From Paenibacillus_G filicis (lineage in GTDB: Bacteria; Bacillota; Bacilli; Paenibacillales; NBRC-103111), in NCBI RefSeq assembly GCF_038070315.1, contig NZ_JBBPCC010000019.1, positions 93,495 through 157,494 on the forward strand: a stretch of DNA of 64,000 nt. The letters are read 5' to 3'. The notes beneath the pieces are model-generated. The model searched no databases. It worked only from the letters and a program-made list of their open reading frames with translations, and was not told where the DNA came from. Of the stretch, positions 50,931 through 59,772 are shown in pieces. A program made the position numbers and the translations under genes. Within the stretch, counting starts at the first letter, position 1. The number at the start of each line of letters is the position of its first letter.

Positions 50931-51016
50931 GGTATGCTGTTCTCCTTCCTTTTTGCCAGAACGGCATGGGGTTGAACATAGATATTCTACACCTGTGGCG
51001 GATTCCCTTTTTCACG

Positions 51017-51724
51017 CTACACTTCTATTTTCCGGTCCAAACGGCCGTCCAGCACTGTGTTGATAAAAACAAGCTCCGTCGCCGTCATCGTCTGGTCCTT
51101 GATCTTCTGCAGCCAGCTCCAGTCGAGCCGGTCTTCATTGTACGCCTTGCCCAGCACCTCGTACAGCATCTCCCACTGCCAAGGTGCGAGCTTCATCGGC
51201 TGAGTCATATCTTCGTCCTCCTTATCTGTAGGTGTGCTGTTGTCGGTATTGTCTGATGCTTCATCGTAATTGGTGAGCCGGTGCGTCGCGATCAGGCTGT
51301 TCAGCTTGTCCGCGTAACGCGGATCGGTCGCATAGCCGCAGGCCAGCAGCATCGCCGTCTGTGTCTGAGGCGAGGACGCTTGCCGGACGCGCGTGTACCT
51401 CTGTGCCTGGAAGAGCAGATCCTGGTCGCGGAAGCCATCCGCAACGGTATCGTAGGCGCGCCAATAGGCCGTCACGCCATCGTGGCGGACGCCGTCGTAC
51501 ACCTCCCACGTCTTCGTGGAAACGGTGCGCCCGCTCCAATAGGCGTTGGGCAGGCCGCTGCCGGCCTTCAGCCCGACGAGATTGTTCCAGCTGTGCAAGG
51601 TGCAGCCGGTCTCCAGCATCGCCTGCGCAATGCGGACAGACGGGAAGATAGGTGAGCCCTCGGCGCGCAGCTTGACCGCCATGGGCGCGATAATCGCTAT
51701 AAAGGCTTGGGGCGTGAGAGCCAT
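51017..51724 (-). CDS. Phage endolysin, glucosaminidase (GH73/FlgJ-like)
   Basis: Lysis enzyme of the prophage, 235 residues from ATG 51722-51724 (MALTPQAFIAIIAP, with AAAGGATG upstream). The N-terminal domain has SVRIAQAMLETG with the catalytic Glu, HSWNNLVGLKAG, YWRAYDTVADGFRDQDLLF and the C-terminal CGYATDPRYADKLNSLI, as in GH73 glucosaminidases. After an acidic linker comes a small helical domain (about 180-235) that may bind the wall. The open frame extends upstream into the holin-like gene but the chosen start fits the ribosome binding site. Confidence 0.85.
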   Translation of the reverse strand: MALTPQAFIAIIAPMAVKLRAEGSPIFPSVRIAQAMLETGCTLHSWNNLVGLKAGSGLPNAYWSGRTVSTKTWEVYDGVRHDGVTAYWRAYDTVADGFRDQDLLFQAQRYTRVRQASSPQTQTAMLLACGYATDPRYADKLNSLIATHRLTNYDEASDNTDNSTPTDKEDEDMTQPMKLAPWQWEMLYEVLGKAYNEDRLDWSWLQKIKDQTMTATELVFINTVLDGRLDRKIEV

Positions 51725-51761
51725 CAGGGACATCCTTTCTGGTGAGTGATGGGGGATTTCG

Positions 51762-52178
51762 TCATGTGCTTGATGCATCTTGCGCTTTCTGGGAGGAAAG
51801 CTCTGCATGCTGCTTGGGGCGTCGAGGATCTTGCTCCCCGGATTGCTGCAGTGTGGCAGGCAGGTCTATTCTTTGCGGTTGCGGAGGATTCGCCCCCGGT
51901 GGATGCAGAGACTTGCTCTGCATCTGGGCAGCCGCAGCGGCGACCAGGAAGGCATTGGCGAAGGTCAGTGCGTAGAGGCGCCAGTCGGCGCCATTAGCTC
52001 CTACAGCCAGTTGTGCGACCAACAGCACGACGAAGGCAATGACGACCGCGTAGTAATCGGTCGGCCAGGGCAGGTAGCGGTCGAGCAGCCCCTTCGTATA
52101 CTGCACGATGAAAAACGTAAGCAAAGAGGCGCCGCCCATCGTGGACAGCGCCTCCCAAGTGAAAAACGATTGCTCCAT
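51762..52178 (-). CDS. Holin-like membrane protein
   Basis: A 138-residue protein with two or three membrane helices (about 17-35, 44-61 and 66-88) and a hydrophilic Pro/Gln/Ser-rich tail. It sits between XhlA and the endolysin, the place of XhlB or a holin in PBSX-type lysis cassettes. Its start follows the XhlA stop by one base. The sequence is not XhlB-like, so holin function is inferred from position and topology. Confidence 0.65.
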   Translation of the reverse strand: MEQSFFTWEALSTMGGASLLTFFIVQYTKGLLDRYLPWPTDYYAVVIAFVVLLVAQLAVGANGADWRLYALTFANAFLVAAAAAQMQSKSLHPPGANPPQPQRIDLPATLQQSGEQDPRRPKQHAELSSQKAQDASST

Positions 52179-52179
52179 G

Positions 52180-52479
52180 CTACGAACCGACTCCCTTCCA
52201 TAGCAGATTAATGAGCCCCGCGATCAGCGCAGCCATGACCGTCCGCCATAGCCACGTCTGATTCTCCGTCAGCTCCTTGATCTCATCCGCCTTCAGGCTA
52301 TCGAGCCGCTTATGCGCCGAGCGGGTGCTCTGCAGCGCCTCCTTGGCCCGGTCGTCGACCTCCTCGACCTTCTTGGTCAAATCCTTGATCGCATCGAGCT
52401 TAGTCTCCAGCCGGGCCAGGTCGAGCCGGACTCCGGTGAGTTGTTCGGAGAGTTTCTTGGTCTCGTCATTTGACATCAT
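52180..52479 (-). CDS. xhlA: XhlA-type hemolysin/lysis protein
   Basis: A 99-residue protein with a long N-terminal coiled coil (RLDLARLETKLDAIKDLTKKVEEVDDRAKEAL region, about residues 15-75) and one C-terminal membrane helix (TVMAALIAGLINLLW). This is the XhlA pattern; in PBSX, XhlA works with XhlB and the amidase in host lysis. AAAGGGC precedes the ATG. It is cotranscribed with the holin-like and endolysin genes. The 52480-52545 gap upstream is unremarkable. Confidence 0.85.
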   Translation of the reverse strand: MMSNDETKKLSEQLTGVRLDLARLETKLDAIKDLTKKVEEVDDRAKEALQSTRSAHKRLDSLKADEIKELTENQTWLWRTVMAALIAGLINLLWKGVGS

Positions 52480-52545
52480 TTTGCCCTTTCTGCTCGGCCC
52501 GGCCGGGCTTGGGAGTGGTAGTGAAAAAAAGGGACCGTTGTGCGT

Positions 52546-52734
52546 CTACTGTACGGCAGCTTCCGAATTCTTCAACTCCGGCTTCCTGCTGTAAACATGT
52601 GCCAAGACAAGATCGCGATCTTCGGAAGCCATGTTGTAGCTGCTTACAATATCTGAAATCTCACGCTCGCCACTGTCGTAACGCGTAATGCAAGCGCTAG
52701 CGATGATGCGGATTTTAGGTAAGGACACAGGCAT
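52546..52734 (-). CDS. Small conserved-looking prophage protein (62 aa)
   Basis: A short protein, MPVSLPKIRIIASACI and then DIVSSYNMASEDRDLVLAHVYSRKPEL. It starts 2 nt after the stop of the preceding gene with GGAGGTGGAG upstream, so it is cotranslated in the tail/lysis operon. It occupies the position of XkdX-like proteins after the tail fibre, but the sequence does not match XkdX in a way I can confirm. Function unknown. Confidence 0.65.
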   Translation of the reverse strand: MPVSLPKIRIIASACITRYDSGEREISDIVSSYNMASEDRDLVLAHVYSRKPELKNSEAAVQ

Positions 52735-52736
52735 GA

Positions 52737-53198
52737 CTATTCTCCACCTCCAGTGAGGATTTCGGCCATGATGAGCTCGACGTCGCCAAGACGATTTTTG
52801 AGTTCTTCGTTTTGGGATTGGAGCTGTGCAATTCGCTCTGCATCCGTGGGGGGGGCGGAGGGCTTATTGCCTTCAGCCTCTAAATAGGCTACCCAGGCTG
52901 CAACTAACTCGTCTTCGGTCGGTTGAGGTGCGTCAAGGTTCCATTCCGCGATGTAAGGGCCTCGTTCAACAATGTCGTAATCTACACCCAGCTTCAGACG
53001 GCTGAAATCTACGACATAGCGATAGTGTACGCCTTCGATTTCCTCTGTTTCGTTTGAGGAAATGGGTACAATCTGGTGTCTGGTTCGCCCATCAACACCT
53101 AGACGAAGTATAGGCGTAGGTCCGTCATCTTGTACCCTGAAATCGCGGTCTGGAACAGCAGTCGCAAAGAGATGCATGATACTAGAGTGTAAATTCAA
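52737..53198 (-). CDS. Prophage tail accessory protein (XkdW-like position)
   Basis: A 153-residue protein with an N-terminal beta-rich segment (FRVQDDGPTPILRLGVDG), then PYIAEWNLDAPQPTEDELVAAW, a pattern seen in tail-fibre-associated proteins, and a C-terminal coiled coil (QLQSQNEELKNRLGDVELIM). The TTG at 53196-53198 is about 9 nt after AGGAGG and is preferred; an ATG 7 codons in is an alternative. It follows the second fibre gene. A tail-fibre assembly or fibre-cap role is inferred. Confidence 0.65.
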   Translation of the reverse strand: MNLHSSIMHLFATAVPDRDFRVQDDGPTPILRLGVDGRTRHQIVPISSNETEEIEGVHYRYVVDFSRLKLGVDYDIVERGPYIAEWNLDAPQPTEDELVAAWVAYLEAEGNKPSAPPTDAERIAQLQSQNEELKNRLGDVELIMAEILTGGGE

Positions 53199-53211
53199 TT
53201 AGCTCATCCTC

Positions 53212-54675
53212 CTATGCTATTTTTATGACTTCGAAGTTAAGATCGGCATGCAATGATAAAGCTACAGATGCACCACAGCGCGTGAATATTTCAACATATT
53301 CTCCGGCTTGCATGTACAGAGCAGCTGTGCCACTCATTGACATAGTTCTGATCCCAGGTTCGGAGCTAACGTCATAATGTAAACGCCGATAGGAAGTTCC
53401 GTTAAGAAATACATACATTTCAAATATACTTTTTGCGGGTGCATCAAAGCCTAGCACAATGGTATTTATAAGATATATCCCATTTTGTGGAGCTGTAAAC
53501 CGATGTATAGATGAATCATAGTTACCAAGATTATCATAGTTTTTTTGTGGAAATTGTACTTTGGTCCAAGTGTTAGGAGCAATCACCTGCTGGGTGTCTA
53601 ACGATCCAATTGCACGTGCGGCTGGACGCATCCCCCACGTGTTGTCACCCCAAGGATTAGTCACAGCAGTATTAAGGATTTGCCCTGCAGTCAGTGTAAT
53701 ATCTCCATTCGTACTGACCGGCTTACTATTTGAACACATAACCACACCATTGTCAGCCCTTAGGCTATACACATTGCCTGTTCCCCCTGCAAAATCAACC
53801 ACTGTGTAGCCATTAAAATATGAGGATATGGCAACCAAACGGTTTGATATCATTGCGTTATAAACGCGAGCAAATGAAGAAGTAACTAGAATACCTGTCG
53901 CATTTGGAGCAGAAGAATCCATTTTACAATTATTAATTAATGCGGTCTGAACGTAAGTAACTTCAATACCTACCTCTGTAGACGTGCTAATCTTAATTCC
54001 ATCTAAAACAATGGGGCAGGCACAACGAGTGATAGAAATTTTGGACACAATAAAATTATCCGACAACACTCCTCCAGGGCCACCCCTCAAAAGGATACGA
54101 CCACTGCCACTAAATCCCGTAATAGAAACACCTTCAGCAAATGTTCCGGTTCCAAGTACAATATCAACGTTATGATTCAAAATCATTGGTACCAAACTGA
54201 AAGCCTTAGCAATCGTTTTGAAGGCGCCCGATGCACTATTAGCTAGTCCAGTGTTATTGTCATTGCCGTCCGTCCGCACATAGTAGGTGATATCGGCTGT
54301 TGTCTTGGTCGGCACGGCGTTATCCAGCTTGCTCTTGTCCGGTGCGCTCATCAGCCCAGCCGCCGACGTGGTAGCCGGGGCAGCCGAAGCCTTCGCATTC
54401 CACCCAGCCTTCTCCGCATCGGTCACAAACCGGTTATTCGCATCCTGCACAATTACGGATGCCGGATGCGTCGCCGGATGCACATAATTATTCGCTCCCG
54501 CCGCAATGCCGGCCAGCTTGGCGAAGTCCTCCTTGCTCATGCGGCCGTCTGCGGAAGCCGAAGCTTTTTTGACGACTTCAGCGTCCAATGTATCCATATT
54601 GCCGTTAAGATCCGCAATATCGACGACGTCGGTGCCTTCCGGCTTTTTTAAGCCTAGATTAGGTGTTGTCTGCAT
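53212..54675 (-). CDS. Prophage tail fibre with AT-rich beta-helix and C1q-like C-terminal domain
   Basis: A 487-residue fibre. The N-terminus (about 1-45) begins MQTTPNLGLKKPEGTDVVDI, as in phage fibre connectors. Residues 45-120 carry a NYVHPATHP / NNRFVTDAEK repeat shared with the other fibre gene. From about 125 to 340 there is a pectate-lyase-like beta-helix (DIVLGTGTFAEGVSITG), and the last 130 residues resemble a C1q/TNF-like trimer domain (FPQKNYDNLGNYDSSIHRFTAPQNGIYLI). DNA from about 53212 to 54270 is clearly richer in A+T than the rest of the operon, pointing to acquisition of the receptor-binding part by exchange. Confidence 0.8.
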   Translation of the reverse strand: MQTTPNLGLKKPEGTDVVDIADLNGNMDTLDAEVVKKASASADGRMSKEDFAKLAGIAAGANNYVHPATHPASVIVQDANNRFVTDAEKAGWNAKASAAPATTSAAGLMSAPDKSKLDNAVPTKTTADITYYVRTDGNDNNTGLANSASGAFKTIAKAFSLVPMILNHNVDIVLGTGTFAEGVSITGFSGSGRILLRGGPGGVLSDNFIVSKISITRCACPIVLDGIKISTSTEVGIEVTYVQTALINNCKMDSSAPNATGILVTSSFARVYNAMISNRLVAISSYFNGYTVVDFAGGTGNVYSLRADNGVVMCSNSKPVSTNGDITLTAGQILNTAVTNPWGDNTWGMRPAARAIGSLDTQQVIAPNTWTKVQFPQKNYDNLGNYDSSIHRFTAPQNGIYLINTIVLGFDAPAKSIFEMYVFLNGTSYRRLHYDVSSEPGIRTMSMSGTAALYMQAGEYVEIFTRCGASVALSLHADLNFEVIKIA

Positions 54676-54679
54676 GTAC

Positions 54680-55297
54680 TCACGCTCCTGTAAAAGTTCG
54701 TAGTTGACTCCATGTCATGGCCTTGGCCTGCTGCCACTTGAGCGGCTTGACCGCATTCCACACGGTGTACGTATATTTGAAAGAGTAAGCCAGATGCGCC
54801 GGCTTGATCTCATCCAGCAGTTGAATGAATCCCGGCATATTAGCGGGAATTCCCTTAATGCCTACAAAATGAATCTCGAACCGCGACTCTTGGGGATAGT
54901 CAATCACATTCACTTCCCCGCCGGAAAAGGCGGCGGCCGCTTCGATGATCATCTGCCTCGTGGTCGTTCCGGTTCCCCGCAGCTTGGCCCGAAGCATTTC
55001 CCGACGCCATTCGTAAGACTGGGTACGCTCCGTGTTTAGCCCCAGCTCCGCTTCCCACCGGGCAAGTCCCCAGGTCGCAGTATCGATAAACAGTTGGTCC
55101 AACTGCTCGTCGACCCGAAAGCGGAATTCTCCCGCTTCCTCACCTACCGTACCTTGCAAAGCAATCATCTGCCGACTTTCCTTATAGTAGGCAGGCAGGT
55201 AAGATAGCAAATCCCTAAAGTATTCGGGAGACGGCCCCCCCTCTGCCTGATCCTCGCCAAACTGCAGAGTATTGTATAACATTTGCCCATATCCCAA
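54680..55297 (-). CDS. xkdU: Prophage tail baseplate protein, XkdU/YmfQ family (DUF2313)
   Basis: A 205-residue baseplate/tail-hub protein. FRDLLSYLPAYYKESRQM at the start and WGLARWEAELGLNT in the middle are typical of YmfQ-like proteins, followed by RREMLRAKLRGTGTTTRQM and a C-terminal LDEIKPAHLAYSF. It lies between two fibre genes with gaps of only 3-4 nt. Confidence 0.85.
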   Translation of the reverse strand: MGYGQMLYNTLQFGEDQAEGGPSPEYFRDLLSYLPAYYKESRQMIALQGTVGEEAGEFRFRVDEQLDQLFIDTATWGLARWEAELGLNTERTQSYEWRREMLRAKLRGTGTTTRQMIIEAAAAFSGGEVNVIDYPQESRFEIHFVGIKGIPANMPGFIQLLDEIKPAHLAYSFKYTYTVWNAVKPLKWQQAKAMTWSQLRTFTGA

Positions 55298-55300
55298 CCT

Positions 55301-57049
55301 CTACACCCCCTTGAGCTGGTTCCAGGTGACAGGACCTTTGGGCATCGCATCGCCTGCATACGCAAGCTCCCTCGGCGCCCCCCATACCCCGTCACCCTGC
55401 GCCGCCTGGTAGTGCAGAATCTTCATGGTGCTTTTATTGAACACAAGGGCATTGACCTTGCCGCCGCTCGTGTCCGTGTACGTATTCAGCACGACCATGT
55501 CCTGATACTGGGAATCCCCCGTCGCACCATTCAACCCGCCCAGGGATGTAAAATACAAACCCAAAAAGCCCCTCGGAGTTGCCGAAGGTTTAATCGTGCG
55601 GTCATCGGTTCGCTGGACTCGGGGATGCTCATGCGTCGCTGGGGTAAATGCAGTCGGCTTGCCGATCATCTCGGCCCAATCCACGAGGCCCCATGCTGCG
55701 CTGCCTGCAGTCGCTCCAGCCTTCAGCACCTTGGCATTGTTCGTCGTTCCGGTAGCCGGCACATGCTGGTTACCGTCCCCCGTCGGGTGAACGTAATTAT
55801 TGCCGCCTGCGGCAATACCATCCAGCTTCGCCTTGTCCGCTGCGCTCATCAGCCCGCTAACGCTTGGCGTAGCCGCTGCTGTGGAAGCCTTTGCCGTCCA
55901 CGAAGCCTTCTCCGCGTCCGTAACAAAACGCTTTGACGTACTTTCCGCCACTTCATCCGCCGTATGCGTATGCGCCTCCGGTGTAAACAACGCAGGTTTA
56001 CCTGCCACCTCGGCCCAATCCACCATGCCCCACGCTGCACTGCCCGCCGTCGCTCCGGCCTTCAACACCTTGCCGCCGTTCGACGTTCCCGTCGCCGGTA
56101 CATGAAGGTTGCCATCTCCCGTAGGATGCACATACGCATTAGCTCCGGCAGCTACGCCGTCCAGCTTCGCCTTGTCGGCTGCGCTCATCAGTCCGCTCGC
56201 ACTTGGCGTCGCTGCAGCCGTTGACGCCTTAGCCGTCCACGAAGCCTTTTCCGCATCGGTAACGAAGCGGTTATTTGCATCCTGAACAATGATCGAAGGC
56301 GGATGATTCGAAGGATGCACATACGCGTTAGCCCCGGCTGCCACACCAGCCAGCTTGGTCTTTTCTGCCGTCGTGAAGTCCTCCGTACTGAGCTGCTTGC
56401 CGGCTATTTTATCTACCTTGGTCGCCAATTGATTGGTAACATTCGCCGCAAAGTTGGGGTCGTTATTCAATGCAGCCCCCAGCTCCTGCAGCGTGTCCAA
56501 CGCTTCCGGCGCCGCACCGACCACGGCCTTGATCCGCTGATCGGTCTCCGTCTTGGTGTAAGTCGCAGCTTTGTCCGCCTTGGTGGTCAGCTCCGTATCT
56601 ACGTAGGTTTTATTGGCCTTCACACTTTCCACAGACGCAAGACGGTCTTCGGCGGACAGCACTCTGGAATCGTTGGCCTTTTTGTAGCGATCCATCTCAG
56701 TCTGCGTAGCCGTGAGGCTTGTTTGCAGCACATTGATGTCGTCCGCCTCCACTGTATCCCCAGGCGTCTCGTACGTTACATAGAGGACCGGAGCCGTGCT
56801 GAAAGCCCGCAGCATCCGGCGCCAGGGTGTTTCGGCCGGAACGGACACGACGAAATTAGTCACTGGCTCCCCTGTAAACCGCGATCCCGTGTAGACCTGG
56901 ATGCTGCTGTTCACGATATTATCGTGGGCGAGCGGCCCTTCGTACTTGCCTCCGCTCGTCCGCAATTCCTCTTCGATGATGTAGGCACCGCCATCGCTGC
57001 GTTTATTCAGCTTATCGCTGAACCGGTCAATCTCGCTCGGATAAGCCAT
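55301..57049 (-). CDS. Repeat-rich prophage tail fibre or collar protein
   Basis: A 582-residue fibre inserted between XkdT and XkdU. Residues 1-110 are an attachment domain (MAYPSEIDRFSDKLNKRSDG), 110-215 a coiled-coil stalk, and 225-475 hold FVTDAEKASWTAKAS repeats, including a near-duplicate pair of about 110 residues at 261-373 and 374-475. The last 110 residues form a compact tip ending WNQLKGV. HTH and HPTGDGNxHVPATG motifs may bind metal, as His-x-His does in T4 gp12-like fibres; inference only. It is joined tightly to its neighbours. Confidence 0.8.
   Translation of the reverse strand: MAYPSEIDRFSDKLNKRSDGGAYIIEEELRTSGGKYEGPLAHDNIVNSSIQVYTGSRFTGEPVTNFVVSVPAETPWRRMLRAFSTAPVLYVTYETPGDTVEADDINVLQTSLTATQTEMDRYKKANDSRVLSAEDRLASVESVKANKTYVDTELTTKADKAATYTKTETDQRIKAVVGAAPEALDTLQELGAALNNDPNFAANVTNQLATKVDKIAGKQLSTEDFTTAEKTKLAGVAAGANAYVHPSNHPPSIIVQDANNRFVTDAEKASWTAKASTAAATPSASGLMSAADKAKLDGVAAGANAYVHPTGDGNLHVPATGTSNGGKVLKAGATAGSAAWGMVDWAEVAGKPALFTPEAHTHTADEVAESTSKRFVTDAEKASWTAKASTAAATPSVSGLMSAADKAKLDGIAAGGNNYVHPTGDGNQHVPATGTTNNAKVLKAGATAGSAAWGLVDWAEMIGKPTAFTPATHEHPRVQRTDDRTIKPSATPRGFLGLYFTSLGGLNGATGDSQYQDMVVLNTYTDTSGGKVNALVFNKSTMKILHYQAAQGDGVWGAPRELAYAGDAMPKGPVTWNQLKGV
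55625..55930 (-). repeat. Fibre internal repeat, copy B
   Basis: Encodes RFVTDAEKASWTAKAS onward to the GKPTAFTPATHEH segment. It matches copy A over most residues, with differences at Ala/Val and Gly/Asn positions. Confidence 0.75.
55931..56269 (-). repeat. Fibre internal repeat, copy A
   Basis: Encodes residues 261-373 of the fibre, including LDGVAAGANAYVHPTGDGN. A shortened relative also occurs in the next fibre gene, near 54300-54500. Confidence 0.75.
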
Positions 57050-57052
57050 GCG

Positions 57053-58090
57053 CTACACCCCCAGATTCACGGTGGCCAGCACCGGGATTTCTTCGGCGTT
57101 CAGAGCTACATTCCCGGAGCCGCCGTTCAGCTTAAGCGTGCTGTAATCTACAACACCCGGCGTCTCCAGCAGCAGCGTACCGACCCGTGCGATAGACACA
57201 TAGGAAACTCCAAAGGCGATTTCCCTTAAGAATGCTTTCAGGGCTGCCGAGAAAGTAGTCGTTACCTGCTGGAGCGTAAAGCCCTGAGCCAGCACAATCG
57301 TCGCTGCTACAGCGACCGGCTTGGCCGTCGCGCTCACGACCGTAACCGCCGCTCCGATCGGTGCCTTGCCCGCGCCTGTTGCCGGAGGAGCAGGATCGAT
57401 ATACCGCTGCACTTCCTGTACCAGCGACGGCGAAGCAGGGGCATAGGTGGCATCCACAATCACGATCTTCACCGTCCCAGGCCCGCTCCACAGCGGAAAT
57501 ACTTTCGCAGCCCCTACGCCGGGTACTTCCCCGGCCCACTCCAGGTAGTGGGACTTGTTGCCGCTGGTTGAAGGACGCATCGTATGCTGCTTATACCGCT
57601 GCAGCAGCGAGACATCCGTCTCCACATCCTCGCCGGGGATCAACACAGCACCCAACACCGCCGAAGTCAGTCCCTGCACCAGCTCCACCGGCTGCATCGT
57701 GCCGAACGGCGTGTTTCCGGCAGTGCCTGGGGCCTCAGCCTCCAGCCGGACTGTTTTCCCGGCCTCCAGCGCCTTGAAAAAGTGCCCGCTGGCATAAAAT
57801 CTTGCTCCCTCAGGGACCGCCACATTAAACGTACCGGAGCGCACTGCCTTGGTCGCTGCCCGGCGTACAATGCCGAGCTCCCCGGTTCGGCGCTCCAGCC
57901 ATTCTCCGCTGGAGGTCGAGGCGAAGCCGAGCTTCAGATTGCCTTCCAGATCGATATACGCCTGAGCCAGCTCGGCGGCGGCAGGGGCGAGCGCATCGAA
58001 GATCACGCTGCCCTGGCGCTTGTCTACATCGGCGGGGACGCGGTCCAGCATCCGCCGCAAAATCGTTTCATACGTCTGCTGCTCATACAA
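57053..58090 (-). CDS. xkdT: Prophage baseplate J-like protein (XkdT)
   Basis: A 345-residue baseplate wedge protein of contractile tails. The N-terminus MYEQQTYETILRRMLDRVP, the segment YIDLEGNLKLGFASTSSGEWLERR and PGVGAAKVFPLWSGPGTVKIVIVD are characteristic of the Baseplate_J family. Its start overlaps the XkdS stop by 8 nt, so translation is coupled. Confidence 0.88.
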   Translation of the reverse strand: MYEQQTYETILRRMLDRVPADVDKRQGSVIFDALAPAAAELAQAYIDLEGNLKLGFASTSSGEWLERRTGELGIVRRAATKAVRSGTFNVAVPEGARFYASGHFFKALEAGKTVRLEAEAPGTAGNTPFGTMQPVELVQGLTSAVLGAVLIPGEDVETDVSLLQRYKQHTMRPSTSGNKSHYLEWAGEVPGVGAAKVFPLWSGPGTVKIVIVDATYAPASPSLVQEVQRYIDPAPPATGAGKAPIGAAVTVVSATAKPVAVAATIVLAQGFTLQQVTTTFSAALKAFLREIAFGVSYVSIARVGTLLLETPGVVDYSTLKLNGGSGNVALNAEEIPVLATVNLGV

Positions 58091-58499
58091 GTCTTGTCAC
58101 CTCTTTCGTTATCCCAATACGGCCATAGTCCGAGATCACCGTGAAGGAAACCTGCGCCTGATCTTCTCCCACCTCAATGCGCACATCCTCAATGGCACGA
58201 ACGCGGTCATCCTGCATCAGGGCTTCCTTGACCCGGCGGGTCAGCTCAGAACGAACGAGCAGCGGGTCGCCGCCCAACAGCTTGCGGAACTCGCTCCCGT
58301 AGTCGAAGCTGTAGATCGCATGCTCGAATCTTTCGGTATTGAGTATTTTAAATACCATTTGCTGCACAGCTTCACGCCCGTCGATCATGCCGCCCGCTCG
58401 GACACCCAGACCTGGAAGATCCAGCGCATATGTGCGGCTCGGATGCTTGACCCGGCGCAGCGTCACATCGCCGTTCAATACCCCGCCCTGCGGGATCAT
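58083..58499 (-). CDS. xkdS: Prophage baseplate protein XkdS (DUF2634)
   Basis: A 138-residue protein, related to T4 gp25-type baseplate components in position. YALDLPGLGVRAGGMIDGREAVQQMVFKIL, the YSFDYGSEFRKLLG motif and the beta-rich end QVSFTVISDYG match the family. Its start overlaps the XkdR stop by 4 nt. Confidence 0.85.
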   Translation of the reverse strand: MIPQGGVLNGDVTLRRVKHPSRTYALDLPGLGVRAGGMIDGREAVQQMVFKILNTERFEHAIYSFDYGSEFRKLLGGDPLLVRSELTRRVKEALMQDDRVRAIEDVRIEVGEDQAQVSFTVISDYGRIGITKEVTRLV

Positions 58500-58804
58500 G
58501 GCGACACCACCCGGTCCAGCACGATAAACTGCCCGCCGCCCTGAATCCGCAGCAGCAGCAGCCGATCCCCGGCATAGAGCCCATCACGGATCACCACCTT
58601 CTGCCCGGATAGCGTCAGCTCCTGTCTGCGCATGCTCTCCGGAACCAGCAGCAACTCCTCAGGGAGAAGGAAACGCTCGTCCACGCTTACCTCAAGCGGC
58701 CTTACGCTGACGACAGTCCCGAAGAGCACCGCAAGCGGCTGGCCGGCGTCGACGGCGCCCAAACTTGCTTTTTTAATCACATCCAGCATTCGGCTTACGC
58801 TCAT
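58496..58804 (-). CDS. xkdR: Prophage protein XkdR (DUF2577)
   Basis: A 102-residue tail protein. It begins with VIKKASLGAVDAGQPLAVLFGTV, followed by an OB-like fold ending LLLLRIQGGGQFIVLDRV. It lies between XkdQ and XkdS with ATGA-type overlaps at both ends, the normal order in PBSX-type tails. Confidence 0.82.
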   Translation of the reverse strand: MSVSRMLDVIKKASLGAVDAGQPLAVLFGTVVSVRPLEVSVDERFLLPEELLLVPESMRRQELTLSGQKVVIRDGLYAGDRLLLLRIQGGGQFIVLDRVVSP

Positions 58805-59772
58805 GCTATCACCTTCAATTCCAGATTCATCGTATGCTCGCCCCCGGCGAACTTATGCGTGCATTCCTCGACCAGGAAGGGCTTCTCCAGACCGAGCTCC
58901 GCCAGGAAAATGAATACATAGTACCCCGCACGCACCCGGATATCTCCGAGCGCATCGAGACTGAGCGTCCGCTGCTCGCGGTTATGCCTCGTCATGAGGT
59001 TGCCGAGCAGCTTCACGAGCTGCGCTTCGTTCATATTGTCGTTGGCCTTATGGTACAGCTGCAGCCTTCCCCATTTGGCGATATTCGCGCTGTCCTGCTC
59101 GATATAGACGTCCCGGCCCTGTATTTCCTTGTTATCTCGGACCACCTTGATCTTATTGTACGTCTCTTCGTCGATGGACCGCTTGTAGCTGTACTCATAG
59201 AGAAGGCTTCCGTCCCCAATGGAAAAGAAAAGCTTCAGCACATTCATATCCCGCAGCGTCAGCGCTCCGAAATCATCGTACAGAATATAGTTGCCTTCCC
59301 CCGCAATGAGGGTCAGGTCCAGCGCCTTCAGCGCAATATCGAGCAGCTTTTGCCCGTCTTCAACCATAGAAGGGATTACATACTTTGTATCCTGCAGCTC
59401 CCCCGTATTCATCCCAAGATCCCCAGCGATACGCCGGATGACCGCCGTTGCCGTTGCCTTGGTGAATACATACGTATCGTTGCCCAGCAAATACCGCAGC
59501 TGATCGTAGGCCGTCAGCTTCACCTGCTCCGTCGTGTTCTGTTCAATCGTGAACACATAGCCGAAAAAAACAGGCGTTTCCCCTTTCCGGACACGCACAA
59601 TCGCGCCAGGCTCCAGCTTGAACGCCGAGCTCTGATACAACGCTCCCTTGATCAGCGTCAGATCAACGCTGGACGGCTTGGCGATCCGGCTGGTCTTCCA
59701 GGTCATCTCGGAGATCAGCTCGGAGACGTCCCAGACGTTCCCGTCCCGGTTATCGATCAGGATCTCAAACAT
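58801..59772 (-). CDS. xkdQ: Prophage tail hub protein XkdQ (YqbQ-like)
   Basis: A 323-residue late-control-D-like hub protein. It shows GNVWDVSELISEMTWKTSRIAKPSSVDLTL, VRVRKGETPVFFGYV, the DQLRYLLGNDTYVF segment, and a C-terminal DIRVRAGYYVFIFLAELG. It overlaps XkdR by 4 nt and XkdP by 8 nt. Confidence 0.87.
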   Translation of the reverse strand: MFEILIDNRDGNVWDVSELISEMTWKTSRIAKPSSVDLTLIKGALYQSSAFKLEPGAIVRVRKGETPVFFGYVFTIEQNTTEQVKLTAYDQLRYLLGNDTYVFTKATATAVIRRIAGDLGMNTGELQDTKYVIPSMVEDGQKLLDIALKALDLTLIAGEGNYILYDDFGALTLRDMNVLKLFFSIGDGSLLYEYSYKRSIDEETYNKIKVVRDNKEIQGRDVYIEQDSANIAKWGRLQLYHKANDNMNEAQLVKLLGNLMTRHNREQRTLSLDALGDIRVRAGYYVFIFLAELGLEKPFLVEECTHKFAGGEHTMNLELKVIA

